The notes: a model not told the origin generated them from the sequence alone. A stretch of DNA of 8,116 nt from Bacteroidetes bacterium HGW-Bacteroidetes-12 (GCA_002841035.1 PHDR01000115.1:1-8116), one strand, 5' to 3'; shown: positions 1-6,810, counted from the stretch's first letter. Translations and numbers: made by a program.

Positions 1-960
1 TCATTGTTAGAAGCAGAAATTTTTAGACAAAAATTAGTGCAGCACGACCCAACAATTTCAGAATTCAACATAAAAATTGATGATAATGGAACAGAAAACA
101 CCATTAAACAATATTATAAAGAAGATTTGTCAAGAGTAAATTACGAAGAACAAATTTCTATGCACCAAGAGGTTACAAAAACGGATTCAATAAATAACTT
201 TAAAAGAAAAATTGAATTGGAAAATAAAGCAAAAAATTTAGCCGAAAACGGAGAGGTTGAATTAGGTGATACTACTTTAATTAATGCTGCAGAAAAAACA
301 ATAACAGGATTAACATTTAAGGTTGAAATAGGAGCAGTTGAAAATGAAGCAGATTTTAAATTAGGCTATCTAGAAAAGTATGGTAAAATAACTGCAAAAA
401 CATATTCAGATGGGTTGACAAGATATACTTTTGGACCGTTTAATACACTCGAAGAAGCCGAAAACTTCAGAAAAATGCTGGTAGAAAAAGAAAAAGCATC
501 AGAAGAAGCTTTTGTAACTGTTTTTGTTTTTGGTCAACGAAAAACACTCGAAGAATATCAAAAAGATCCTTGTGCTAATGATTTTTTCATAGATTTTTCA
601 GAATTTATAGGTAAAGATTTGAATGATACTTCTGTGTATAATAAATTAATCAGAATGGGAGGGAATTCTTGTGCAAATGGACTTGAGTTTAAGGTTCAAA
701 TTGCAGCCTACCGCTTTCCTAAAAATTACAAATGGAACCATTTAAAACAATATGGAGAACCAAAAATTGTTGATTATCCTGATGGAATTACTCGTTTTAC
801 TCAAGGCAGCTTTAATACACTAAGCGAAGCTGAAAGTTTAAGGAAAAAAATAATTAAATCGGGGCAAAAAGATGCTTGGATAACTCCATTTTACAATGGC
901 AAAAGAATGTTGTTAGAAGAACTTATAAAGGTTAATTTTTACGGAAGAAGTGTGAATTAA
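1..960 (+). CDS. Tandem SPOR-like repeat protein, 5' end outside window
   Basis: This reading frame is open from the first base, so the gene starts before the window; a TTG at base 4 is the first possible start seen but is probably internal. Counting from that TTG, 318 residues are visible. Residues 1-100 are charged and unassigned. Two related modules follow, at about 102-185 and 226-307. Each runs from a G-L-x-F-K-V-x-I strand, through a D-G-[LI]-T-R-[YF]-T turn and F-N-T-L-x-E-A-E helix, to a final strand ending G-[QK]-R. This is the pattern of SPOR-like domains common in Bacteroidota; SPOR domains in general bind glycan strands of peptidoglycan stripped of stem peptides. The linker has two cysteines (C190, C223), each in a C-A-N context. 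I infer an envelope protein, probably periplasmic or attached to the outer membrane, but the missing N-terminus hides any signal peptide or partner domain. A strong terminator follows the stop. The SPOR-like assignment is fairly sure; the role is unknown. Confidence 0.8.
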   Translation, partial: SLLEAEIFRQKLVQHDPTISEFNIKIDDNGTENTIKQYYKEDLSRVNYEEQISMHQEVTKTDSINNFKRKIELENKAKNLAENGEVELGDTTLINAAEKTITGLTFKVEIGAVENEADFKLGYLEKYGKITAKTYSDGLTRYTFGPFNTLEEAENFRKMLVEKEKASEEAFVTVFVFGQRKTLEEYQKDPCANDFFIDFSEFIGKDLNDTSVYNKLIRMGGNSCANGLEFKVQIAAYRFPKNYKWNHLKQYGEPKIVDYPDGITRFTQGSFNTLSEAESLRKKIIKSGQKDAWITPFYNGKRMLLEELIKVNFYGRSVN

Positions 961-978
961 TCATTTTAATGAAGCAAG

Positions 979-1008
979 AAAAAGGCCACCTTCGGGTGGC
1001 TTTTTTTT
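979..1008 (+). terminator. Intrinsic terminator with UUCG tetraloop
   Basis: GCCACC (985-990) pairs with GGTGGC (995-1000) around a TTCG loop, giving the extra-stable C(UUCG)G tetraloop. The stem can be lengthened by a G-U pair and by A residues 979-983 pairing with the T run. Eight T residues follow at 1001-1008. It closes the SPOR-like gene 18 bases after its stop. The A run on the left arm could also allow termination from the opposite strand, but no minus-strand gene is visible. Confidence 0.93.
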
Positions 1009-1010
1009 AT

Positions 1011-1018
1011 TACTTTTG
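1011..1018 (+). promoter_or_regulatory. Probable -7 promoter box for the OmpA-like gene
   Basis: TACTTTTG matches the Bacteroidota -7 consensus TAnnTTTG exactly. It lies 70 bases before the ATG at 1089, so transcription would start near 1025 and leave an AT-rich leader of about 65 bases. No TTG or TTTG is present at the usual -33 distance, because that position falls inside the upstream terminator hairpin. The box is therefore supported only by its own match and its position in a gap. Confidence 0.55.
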
Positions 1019-1029
1019 TGTAAATAAAT

Positions 1030-1089
1030 ACAAATTATTAATTTCGGAACAAATTTTGAGTTTATAGTATAAATTAAAACAAATTATTA
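1030..1089 (+). repeat. Short direct repeats in the leader of the OmpA-like gene
   Basis: ACAAATTATTA occurs at 1030-1040 and again at 1079-1089, where its last base is the A of the start codon. A partial copy, ACAAATT, lies at 1049-1055. The copies are exact, but the region is so AT-rich that chance is a real explanation. No function is assigned. Confidence 0.4.
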
Positions 1090-2267
1090 TGAATAAATTA
1101 TATAGTATTTTACCATTGTTAGTAATGTCATTTTTTGTTTTAGCACAAGATAATTTAGTGCCAAACCCTGACTTTCAAACATTAGAAAAAAAAGTAAAAG
1201 AGGAGGGGCAAATCACTCTTGCTACACCATGGAAATCACCAACATTAGCTCCAGCCGATTTATATACCAAAAGCACTAAAAATGGATTAGTAGGAACTCC
1301 TGAGAATGCTTATGGAGAAGAAAAACCTATGGTAGGAGATAATTATGCTGGCTTTTTAGCATACAGCGAAAAAAATAAAGAACCTCGAAGTTATTTACAA
1401 GTTCAATTAACCGAACAACTAGAAGAAGGCAAATCTTATTGTGTAACCATTTATGTTAGCTTAGCTGATTTATCTAAGTATGCCACAAATTATATCGGAA
1501 TGGCAATCACTAAAAATGCAATTTCAGCAAATAACTCTGATATCTTAAAGGTTGAAAACCAAATAGTCAGTAAAAAATTATCAAAATATGATCAACAATT
1601 CTATTGGACACCGATATGTGGGGTTTTTAAAGCTAAAGGAGGAGAAGAATTTCTAACTATTGGAAATTTTACTCCTGACGAAAAACTAGCACTCCTTAAG
1701 GTTAAAAGACCTAGAGGAGTTACAAAACCACAACTTCCTGATGCTTATTATTTTGTAGATAATGTTTCAGTTATAGAAACTTCCACGCCTAACCAATGTG
1801 ATTGTGATAGCGATCCAGCTATGAGAAATACAGAAGTGGTTAATAGAAATTTCAGTAGTGATAAAAACCCTGCTGCTAATAAAATTGAAATAATAGGCTC
1901 AGATGGAAACCCAACAAACACTAGCACCTCTAAAACTCCTTCAAACATCGATAATATGACAATTAGTTTTGTCGCAAAATCTTTTTCCATTGATGATAAT
2001 GTTAAAAAAATTAATGAAATTATCGCTTATTTAAAAGCAAATCCTAAAGTTAAAATTACATTAATAGGTCATATTGATAAATCTGAAAAAGAAATAGATA
2101 AATTAGATGGAAAAAGAGTAGGTGCTGTATATAAATATATTGTCTCAAAAGGAATAAAGGCGGATAGGCTTAATAGAGAAATAAAATCAGATGAAGAACC
2201 AGTTGACGCTAAAGACCCCATGAAAAATATGCGTGTAGAAATTATTGAAGAAGTTGGGTTGGATTAA
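1089..2267 (+). CDS. Exported protein with divergent C-terminal OmpA-like domain
   Basis: This 392-residue protein starts at an ATG preceded by AT-rich sequence without a Shine-Dalgarno. Residues 1-19 are a clear signal peptide (basic N-terminus, hydrophobic core, probable cleavage after V-L-A, before Q20). Residues 22-230 begin N-L-V-P-N-P-D-F and end Y-Y-F-V-D-N-V-S-V-I-E. That is the layout of galactose-binding-like beta-sandwich regions found before OmpA domains in Bacteroidota; I infer the fold, and its ligand is unknown. Cysteines 118 and 177 in this part could pair. A C-D-C-D motif (237-240) and a low-complexity N/T/S/P linker lead to an OmpA-like domain at about 290-387. Its G-H-I-D (D330), K-R (R343) and N-M-R-V-E (380-384) correspond to the residues that hold the diaminopimelate of peptidoglycan in OmpA proteins. 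The D-to-R spacing is 13 rather than the usual 15, and the end is poorly conserved, so binding may be altered. It probably tethers the outer membrane or a surface structure to the cell wall. It has its own promoter box and terminator. Confidence 0.85.
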   Translation: MNKLYSILPLLVMSFFVLAQDNLVPNPDFQTLEKKVKEEGQITLATPWKSPTLAPADLYTKSTKNGLVGTPENAYGEEKPMVGDNYAGFLAYSEKNKEPRSYLQVQLTEQLEEGKSYCVTIYVSLADLSKYATNYIGMAITKNAISANNSDILKVENQIVSKKLSKYDQQFYWTPICGVFKAKGGEEFLTIGNFTPDEKLALLKVKRPRGVTKPQLPDAYYFVDNVSVIETSTPNQCDCDSDPAMRNTEVVNRNFSSDKNPAANKIEIIGSDGNPTNTSTSKTPSNIDNMTISFVAKSFSIDDNVKKINEIIAYLKANPKVKITLIGHIDKSEKEIDKLDGKRVGAVYKYIVSKGIKADRLNREIKSDEEPVDAKDPMKNMRVEIIEEVGLD

Positions 2268-2291
2268 TTCGTTAGTTTTTTAGAATCGTTT

Positions 2292-2325
2292 AAAGCTGTT
2301 AATTAATAATTGACAGCTTTTTTTT
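2292..2325 (+). terminator. Intrinsic terminator after the OmpA-like gene
   Basis: AAAGCTGT (2292-2299) pairs with ACAGCTTT (2313-2320). The stem continues inward by a G-U and several A-T pairs, leaving a small AT-rich loop. The run of eight T residues at 2318-2325 overlaps the end of the right arm. It lies 24 bases after the stop at 2267. Confidence 0.88.
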
Positions 2326-2401
2326 ATGCCATTTTTTTTAATCATAATATAAAAAAAGTATTAATTTAAAATTAACCTAATAATTTTATGGGGTGTTGTT
2401 G

Positions 2402-2426
2402 ATAATTTTATATAAATTATATAATT
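2402..2426. repeat. Overlapping AT-only inverted repeats upstream of glnN
   Basis: ATAATTT (2402-2408) is mirrored by AAATTAT (2414-2420). Overlapping it, AATTATATAATT (2415-2426) is a perfect 12-base palindrome. The second ends 17 bases before the -7 box of glnN, which is where a -33 element or a regulator could sit. All bases are A or T in a very AT-rich gap, so this may be chance; no regulator family is recognised. Confidence 0.25.
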
Positions 2427-2443
2427 ACCCTTAAAATAAATTA

Positions 2444-2451
2444 TACATTTG
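2444..2451 (+). promoter_or_regulatory. Probable -7 promoter box for glnN
   Basis: TACATTTG matches the TAnnTTTG consensus exactly and lies 25 bases before the glnN ATG, giving a short leader of roughly 20 bases. No TTG is present 17-23 bases upstream, so the -33 part is missing or degenerate. The 209-base gap from 2268 to 2476 otherwise holds only the preceding terminator and AT-rich sequence with dyads; no reading frame of useful length is seen in it. Confidence 0.55.
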
Positions 2452-2476
2452 CCAAAAAAATACTAAAAAATAAATT

Positions 2477-4657
2477 ATGTTACGTTTTAATGCTTTAAAT
2501 GATGTTCTAAAAAGAACACCTAAACAAATAGATTATCCATCGGATAAAATTTCTGAATTTTATGCAACAAATGTTTTTACACAGGAAAAAATGCGTGAAT
2601 TTTTGCCAAAAGAAGCATACCAAAGCGTTATGGCATCTATTAATGAAGGAAAAAGAATAGACAGAAGTATTGCCAACCAAGTAGCATCATCAATGAAAGA
2701 TTGGGCTATGACAAAAAAAGTAACCCATTATACCCATTGGTTTCAACCGCTAACAGGAGCAACAGCTGAAAAACACGATTCTTTTTTCACACCAATTAGC
2801 GGAGGAAGAGCTATTGAACGCTTTGATGGAGATAATTTAATACAACAAGAACCAGATGCATCTAGTTTTCCAAATGGAGGAATACGTAATACATTTGAAG
2901 CAAGGGGTTATACCGCATGGGATCCCACTTCGCCAGCATTTATAATTGGTCAAACACTTTGTGTTCCAACTGTTTTTATTGCTTATACAGGAGAAGCACT
3001 TGATTATAAAATGCCCTTACTTAAAACGCTAAATGCTATTGACAAAGCGGCAACTAGTGTTTGTCAATATTTCGATAAAGAAATTTCAAAAGTAAATGCA
3101 AATTTGGGTTGGGAACAGGAGTATTTTTTAATTGATAAATCTTTGTTTAATGCTAGACCAGATATAATAATGACAGGTAGAGCATTAGTTGGTCATAATC
3201 CAGCAAAAGGACAGCAATTAGATGATCATTATTTTGGGTCTATTAGTGAGCGAGTTGTGGCATTTATGAAAGATTTTGAAATAGAATCTCATAAGTTGGG
3301 AATTCCAGTTACAACAAGGCACAATGAAGTTGCTCCTAACCAGTTTGAATGTGCTCCAATGTTTGAAGAAACAAACCTAGCAAATGATCATAATTTATTA
3401 ATGATGGATGTGATGGAGAAAATAGCTCGTAAACATGATTTTAGAGTTCTCTTTCACGAAAAACCATTCAAGTCGGTTAATGGATCAGGAAAGCACAACA
3501 ATTGGTCATTAAGTACAAACACAGGTGTAAATCTTTTATCGCCAGGCAAAAACCCAAAAACTAATTTACGATTCCTCACCTTTTTTATTAATACAATCAA
3601 AGCTATTCACGATAATGCTGATATTTTAAGAGCAAGCATTGCCACCGCAGGAAACGACCACAGGTTAGGGGCAAATGAAGCACCACCAGCTATAATGTCA
3701 GTTTTTATTGGCTCTCAATTATCTCAAATGCTTGATAATTTGGAAGAGAATGTGAAAGCGGGCAAAATGACACCCGAAGATAAAACAGAACTCAAAATGA
3801 GCATAGGTAAATTGCCGCAAATTTTGTTAGATAACACGGATAGAAACAGAACTTCACCATTTGCATTTACAGGAAACAAGTTTGAGTTTCGTGCAGTAGG
3901 TTCATCAGCAAACTGTGCAAGTGCAATGATAGCTTTAAATGCTATAGTCGCAAAACAATTAAATGAATTTAAAATAGTGGTTGATGATGCTATTGAAAAA
4001 GGAGTTAAAAAAGATGAAGCGATTTTAAAAGAACTACAAAAACTAATAAAATCTTCAAAAAAAATAAGATTTGAAGGTAATGGCTATGGCGATGCTTGGG
4101 TAAAAGAAGCTGAAAAAAGAGGTCTTTCAAATCTAAAAGACACACCAAGGGCTATCAAAACAATGATTGATAAAAAAACAAAAAAACTTTTTGCAGACTT
4201 AGAGGTTTTTACTGAAGTTGAATTAGATGCACGCTATGAAATAGAATTAGAAAATTATATTTTAAAACTTCAAATAGAATCAAGAGCTCTTGGTGATATT
4301 GCAAGAAATCATATCTTACCTACAGCTTTTAAATACCAAAATGTATTAATAAATAATATTAAAGGTATGAAAGAAATCTTTGGTAGCGAAAGTAAAACAT
4401 TAGCAAATCCTCAAGAGGAAATATTAAGGTCATTATCATTACACACAACTATAATTAAGCAAAAATTAGATGAGATGCTAGAAGAAAGAAAACTAGCTAA
4501 TAAAATTGAGCACCCAGAAAAAAAAGCACTAGCTTATTGCGACAAAGTAAAGCCTTATTTTGACGAAATAAAATATAATGCAGACAAACTGGAGTTGTTA
4601 ATAGATGATTCTTTGTGGCCTCTACCTAAGTTGCGAGAAATTTTATTTACAAAATAA
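2477..4657 (+). CDS. glnN: Type III glutamine synthetase
   Basis: This enzyme makes glutamine from glutamate, ammonia and ATP in the cytoplasm, the main entry of ammonia into amide nitrogen. At 726 residues it has the usual type III length, much longer than types I and II (roughly 350-470). The type III signature H-Y-T-H-W-F-Q-P-L-T-G is at 84-94, followed by T-A-E-K-H-D-S-F (96-103). Catalytic-domain motifs are G-W-E-Q-E-Y (211-216; metal-binding glutamates), R-H-N-E-V-A-P-N-Q-F-E (281-291), N-G-S-G-K-H-N-N-W-S (335-344; H340), A-G-N-D-H-R-L-G-A-N-E (391-401) and N-R-T-S-P-F-A-F-T-G-N-K-F-E-F-R (457-472). Beyond about 500 comes the helical C-terminal domain special to this type. All key motifs are present, so it should be active; I see no adenylylation-site motif of the type I enzymes. 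The ATG has an AT-rich leader and no Shine-Dalgarno. No PII, ammonium transporter or glutamate synthase gene is next to it. No clear terminator follows. Confidence 0.97.
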   Translation: MLRFNALNDVLKRTPKQIDYPSDKISEFYATNVFTQEKMREFLPKEAYQSVMASINEGKRIDRSIANQVASSMKDWAMTKKVTHYTHWFQPLTGATAEKHDSFFTPISGGRAIERFDGDNLIQQEPDASSFPNGGIRNTFEARGYTAWDPTSPAFIIGQTLCVPTVFIAYTGEALDYKMPLLKTLNAIDKAATSVCQYFDKEISKVNANLGWEQEYFLIDKSLFNARPDIIMTGRALVGHNPAKGQQLDDHYFGSISERVVAFMKDFEIESHKLGIPVTTRHNEVAPNQFECAPMFEETNLANDHNLLMMDVMEKIARKHDFRVLFHEKPFKSVNGSGKHNNWSLSTNTGVNLLSPGKNPKTNLRFLTFFINTIKAIHDNADILRASIATAGNDHRLGANEAPPAIMSVFIGSQLSQMLDNLEENVKAGKMTPEDKTELKMSIGKLPQILLDNTDRNRTSPFAFTGNKFEFRAVGSSANCASAMIALNAIVAKQLNEFKIVVDDAIEKGVKKDEAILKELQKLIKSSKKIRFEGNGYGDAWVKEAEKRGLSNLKDTPRAIKTMIDKKTKKLFADLEVFTEVELDARYEIELENYILKLQIESRALGDIARNHILPTAFKYQNVLINNIKGMKEIFGSESKTLANPQEEILRSLSLHTTIIKQKLDEMLEERKLANKIEHPEKKALAYCDKVKPYFDEIKYNADKLELLIDDSLWPLPKLREILFTK

Positions 4658-4677
4658 AAGTAGTTTTCGTAAATAAA
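4642..4677. repeat. Perfect 9-base inverted repeat across the glnN stop
   Basis: TTTATTTAC (4642-4650) is mirrored exactly by GTAAATAAA (4669-4677) with an 18-base spacer that contains the stop codon at 4655-4657. It is the only hairpin candidate at the end of glnN. It has just two G-C pairs, a long loop and no T run after it, so it is a poor intrinsic terminator. It may be a weak RNA 3'-end structure or chance. Confidence 0.35.
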
Positions 4678-4685
4678 TTAAAGAA

Positions 4686-4718
4686 TTGTTAGGAAATAAA
4701 AAAAATATGTTACTTTTG
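4686..4718 (+). promoter_or_regulatory. Promoter of the PorE-like gene
   Basis: TACTTTTG at 4711-4718 matches the TAnnTTTG -7 consensus, and TTG at 4686-4688 stands 22 bases upstream, within the 17-23 range described for Bacteroidota promoters. Transcription would begin near 4725, giving a leader of about 70 bases before the ATG at 4795. The -7 box is the same 8-mer as that before the OmpA-like gene. This is the best supported promoter in the window. Confidence 0.65.
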
Positions 4719-4748
4719 TTTGACTTATTTTGATTTATGTCAAATAAA
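4715..4748. promoter_or_regulatory. Inverted repeat over the -7 box and start site, possible operator
   Basis: TTTGTTTGAC (4715-4724) faces GTCAAATAAA (4739-4748): nine of ten positions are complementary, the exception being a G-T at 4718/4745, with a 14-base spacer. The core TTTGAC/GTCAAA is perfect. It overlaps the end of the -7 box and the likely start site, where a repressor could bind, or it could fold as a hairpin at the 5' end of the transcript. No matching regulator family is recognised, and AT richness makes chance possible. Confidence 0.3.
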
Positions 4749-4794
4749 TAGTTATTTTAGCCAAAATTCTAAAAAGAATAAAATTATTAAAAAT

Positions 4795-6792
4795 ATGAGA
4801 AAAATATTAGCTACTTTACTTATGATTACTGCAATAGGCTTTTCTGCTAACGCTCAAAAAGACTATAAAAACGAAGCAGATGTTGCCTTTAGTGGGTATA
4901 AATATTACCAAGCAATAGAAATGTATAAAAAAGCCTATACAAAAGAAACCAAAAATGATAGGAAATCTGAAATTTTATTTCAGATTGGTGAGTGCTACCG
5001 ATTGAAAAATGAAGGTAAGCAAGCTGCTGTGTGGTATGAAAAAGCAATAAAAGCAAAACATGATAATCCATTAGCTTATTTATATATTGCAGATGTTTAT
5101 AAATCTGAGGGTAGATATGAAGATGCTATTGTAGAATATGGTAAATATAAAGCAGCAGCTCCTGGAGATAAAAGAGCTGATGTAGGTATTAAATCCTGCG
5201 AAAGTGCTAAGAAATGGTTAGATGAGCCAACAAGAATCATTGTAACTCCTATGCCTCAAATTAATTCCGAAGATTATGATTTTTCTCCTGTGTTTGCAGA
5301 TAAAAAAGGAGAAGAATTGTATTTTACATCTACAAGACAAGGTTCTGCAGGAACTTCAATTTCTGATGTTACAGGCATGAATTTTTCTGATATTTATGCT
5401 ACAAAAAGAGATAAAAAAGGAAAGTGGAGTGAGCCAACACCTTTAAATGAAACTATTAATTCGCCTGTAGAAGAAGGAGCTTCAGTTTTAAACGAGAAAA
5501 AAAATCAAATTTATTTTACGCGTTGTGGTGTAGAGAAAAAAGGTGTTATGGGATGTAGTATTTTTACGGCAAAAAGATCGGGCCAAAAATGGGGCGATGC
5601 AGAATTAATCCCAATTGCTTCTGATACTTTTGCTATTGGACATCCAGCAATTTCTAATGATGAGTCAACATTAATATTTGCTTCTGATATGCCAGGCGGA
5701 CAAGGAGGGAAAGATTTGTGGTATATTACTTATAATACAAAAGCAAAAACTTGGTCAGAACCAGTTAATTTAGGAGCAGAAATTAATACATCTGGAGACG
5801 AAATGTTTCCTTATATTAGATTTAATGGAGAGTTATATTTTGCATCAAATGGTCATCCAGGAATGGGAGGTTTAGATTTGTTTAAAGCAGAAAGCAAAGG
5901 AGTAAACCAATGGGGAAAAGTTGAAAATTTAAAATCACCAATGAATTCAGCAGCTCATGATTTCGGAATCGTTTTTGAAGATGATAAAGATAGAGGTTTT
6001 TTCACTACTAGTCGTGAAGGAGGTAAAGGTGGAGACGATATTTGGGAATTTTATCTTCCTCCAATGTTATATGCTATTAATGGTATCGTAAAAGATTTAG
6101 AAACTTCTGAACCGTTAGCAAATGCAACCATTAAATTAATTGGAACAGATGGAAGCAGTGCAGAGGTTACTTCTGATGCTTCGGGCAACTTTACTTTTGC
6201 TGAAAATGGAAGTGCTCGTTACATTAATCCTAACACATCTTATTCATTGGTTGTAACAAAAAAAGATTATTTGATTGCAAAAGGAAAAGAAACGACTGTT
6301 GGTCTAAAGGCTTCAAAAACTTTTAATCACGAATATAACCTTCAACCAGTTAAAAATACAATTATAAAATTACCTTTAATTGAGTATGAATATACGAAAT
6401 GGGATTTGTTGCCTAATTCAAAAGATTCGTTGAATTTCTTATATAACGTAATGGTAGAAAATCCAACCATTGTTATTCAATTACGTTCACATACCGATTT
6501 TAGAGGTAGTAATAAAAACAACATGGTGCTTTCACAAAAAAGAGCTCAATCTTGTGTGGATTATTTAGTAAAAGAAAAAGGTATTGACCCTGATAGAATT
6601 GTAGCTAAAGGAATGGGTGAAGAAGAACCATTAAAAATGCCTGATGGAACATTGTTGAATGAAAAATATATCAATTCATTAAAAGACAAACCTTCTATTG
6701 AAGAAGCTCATCAACGAAACAGAAGAACAGATTTCAAAGTGTTAAGCACGGATTTTGTGCCTAAAAATCCAACCCCAGAATCAGGTAATTAG
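4795..6792 (+). CDS. PorE-like protein: TPR, beta-propeller, CRD and OmpA domains
   Basis: I place the start at the ATG at 4795 (665 residues), because it opens a proper signal peptide: M-R-K, hydrophobic stretch, cleavage after A-N-A, before Q21. An in-frame TTG 75 bases earlier would put the leader inside the coding region. In order come TPR-like helices (about 23-140), five PD40-type propeller blades (about 160-420, with S-P-V-F, F-T-S-T-R, W-S-E-P and G-G-x-D-[LI] repeats), a carboxypeptidase-like regulatory domain (427-515), and an OmpA-like peptidoglycan-binding domain (525-648). The last has S-H-T-D (D568), L-S-Q-K-R-A (R583) and N-R-R-T-D-F (642-647), with the standard 15-residue D-to-R spacing. 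This order and length match PorE (PG1058) of Porphyromonas gingivalis, which is thought to anchor the type IX secretion machinery to peptidoglycan. Related OmpA/PD40 proteins also serve with PorP/SprF-type proteins, and no such partner is visible here, so the exact role is an inference. No lipobox cysteine is seen. A strong terminator follows. Confidence 0.88.
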   Translation: MRKILATLLMITAIGFSANAQKDYKNEADVAFSGYKYYQAIEMYKKAYTKETKNDRKSEILFQIGECYRLKNEGKQAAVWYEKAIKAKHDNPLAYLYIADVYKSEGRYEDAIVEYGKYKAAAPGDKRADVGIKSCESAKKWLDEPTRIIVTPMPQINSEDYDFSPVFADKKGEELYFTSTRQGSAGTSISDVTGMNFSDIYATKRDKKGKWSEPTPLNETINSPVEEGASVLNEKKNQIYFTRCGVEKKGVMGCSIFTAKRSGQKWGDAELIPIASDTFAIGHPAISNDESTLIFASDMPGGQGGKDLWYITYNTKAKTWSEPVNLGAEINTSGDEMFPYIRFNGELYFASNGHPGMGGLDLFKAESKGVNQWGKVENLKSPMNSAAHDFGIVFEDDKDRGFFTTSREGGKGGDDIWEFYLPPMLYAINGIVKDLETSEPLANATIKLIGTDGSSAEVTSDASGNFTFAENGSARYINPNTSYSLVVTKKDYLIAKGKETTVGLKASKTFNHEYNLQPVKNTIIKLPLIEYEYTKWDLLPNSKDSLNFLYNVMVENPTIVIQLRSHTDFRGSNKNNMVLSQKRAQSCVDYLVKEKGIDPDRIVAKGMGEEEPLKMPDGTLLNEKYINSLKDKPSIEEAHQRNRRTDFKVLSTDFVPKNPTPESGN

Positions 6793-6810
6793 CTCTATTA
6801 ATAAATTATT

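Noticed and set aside
1748..1990. Open minus-strand frame of 80 codons inside the OmpA-like gene
   Set aside because: It is the antisense shadow of a gene with a clear signal peptide and domain; it has no promoter or recognisable family.
2326..2352. Tiny reading frame beginning ATG-CCA in the gap before glnN
   Set aside because: It has only eight codons, lies just after a terminator, and lacks any coding signature.
4755..4779. Two mutually exclusive short hairpins in the PorE-like leader (TTTTAG/CTAAAA and ATTCT/AGAAT)
   Set aside because: The stems have five or six mostly A-T pairs, with no T tract and no conserved riboswitch or attenuator sequence.
4720..4794. TTG-initiated N-terminal extension of the PorE-like protein
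   Set aside because: It would start beside the -7 box, about where transcription begins, and would bury the signal peptide that opens at the ATG at 4795.
4889..5071. Open minus-strand frame of 60 codons, leucine-rich and membrane-like
   Set aside because: It is opposite the TPR region; lysine- and glutamate-rich sense codons give leucine, phenylalanine and serine on the other strand.
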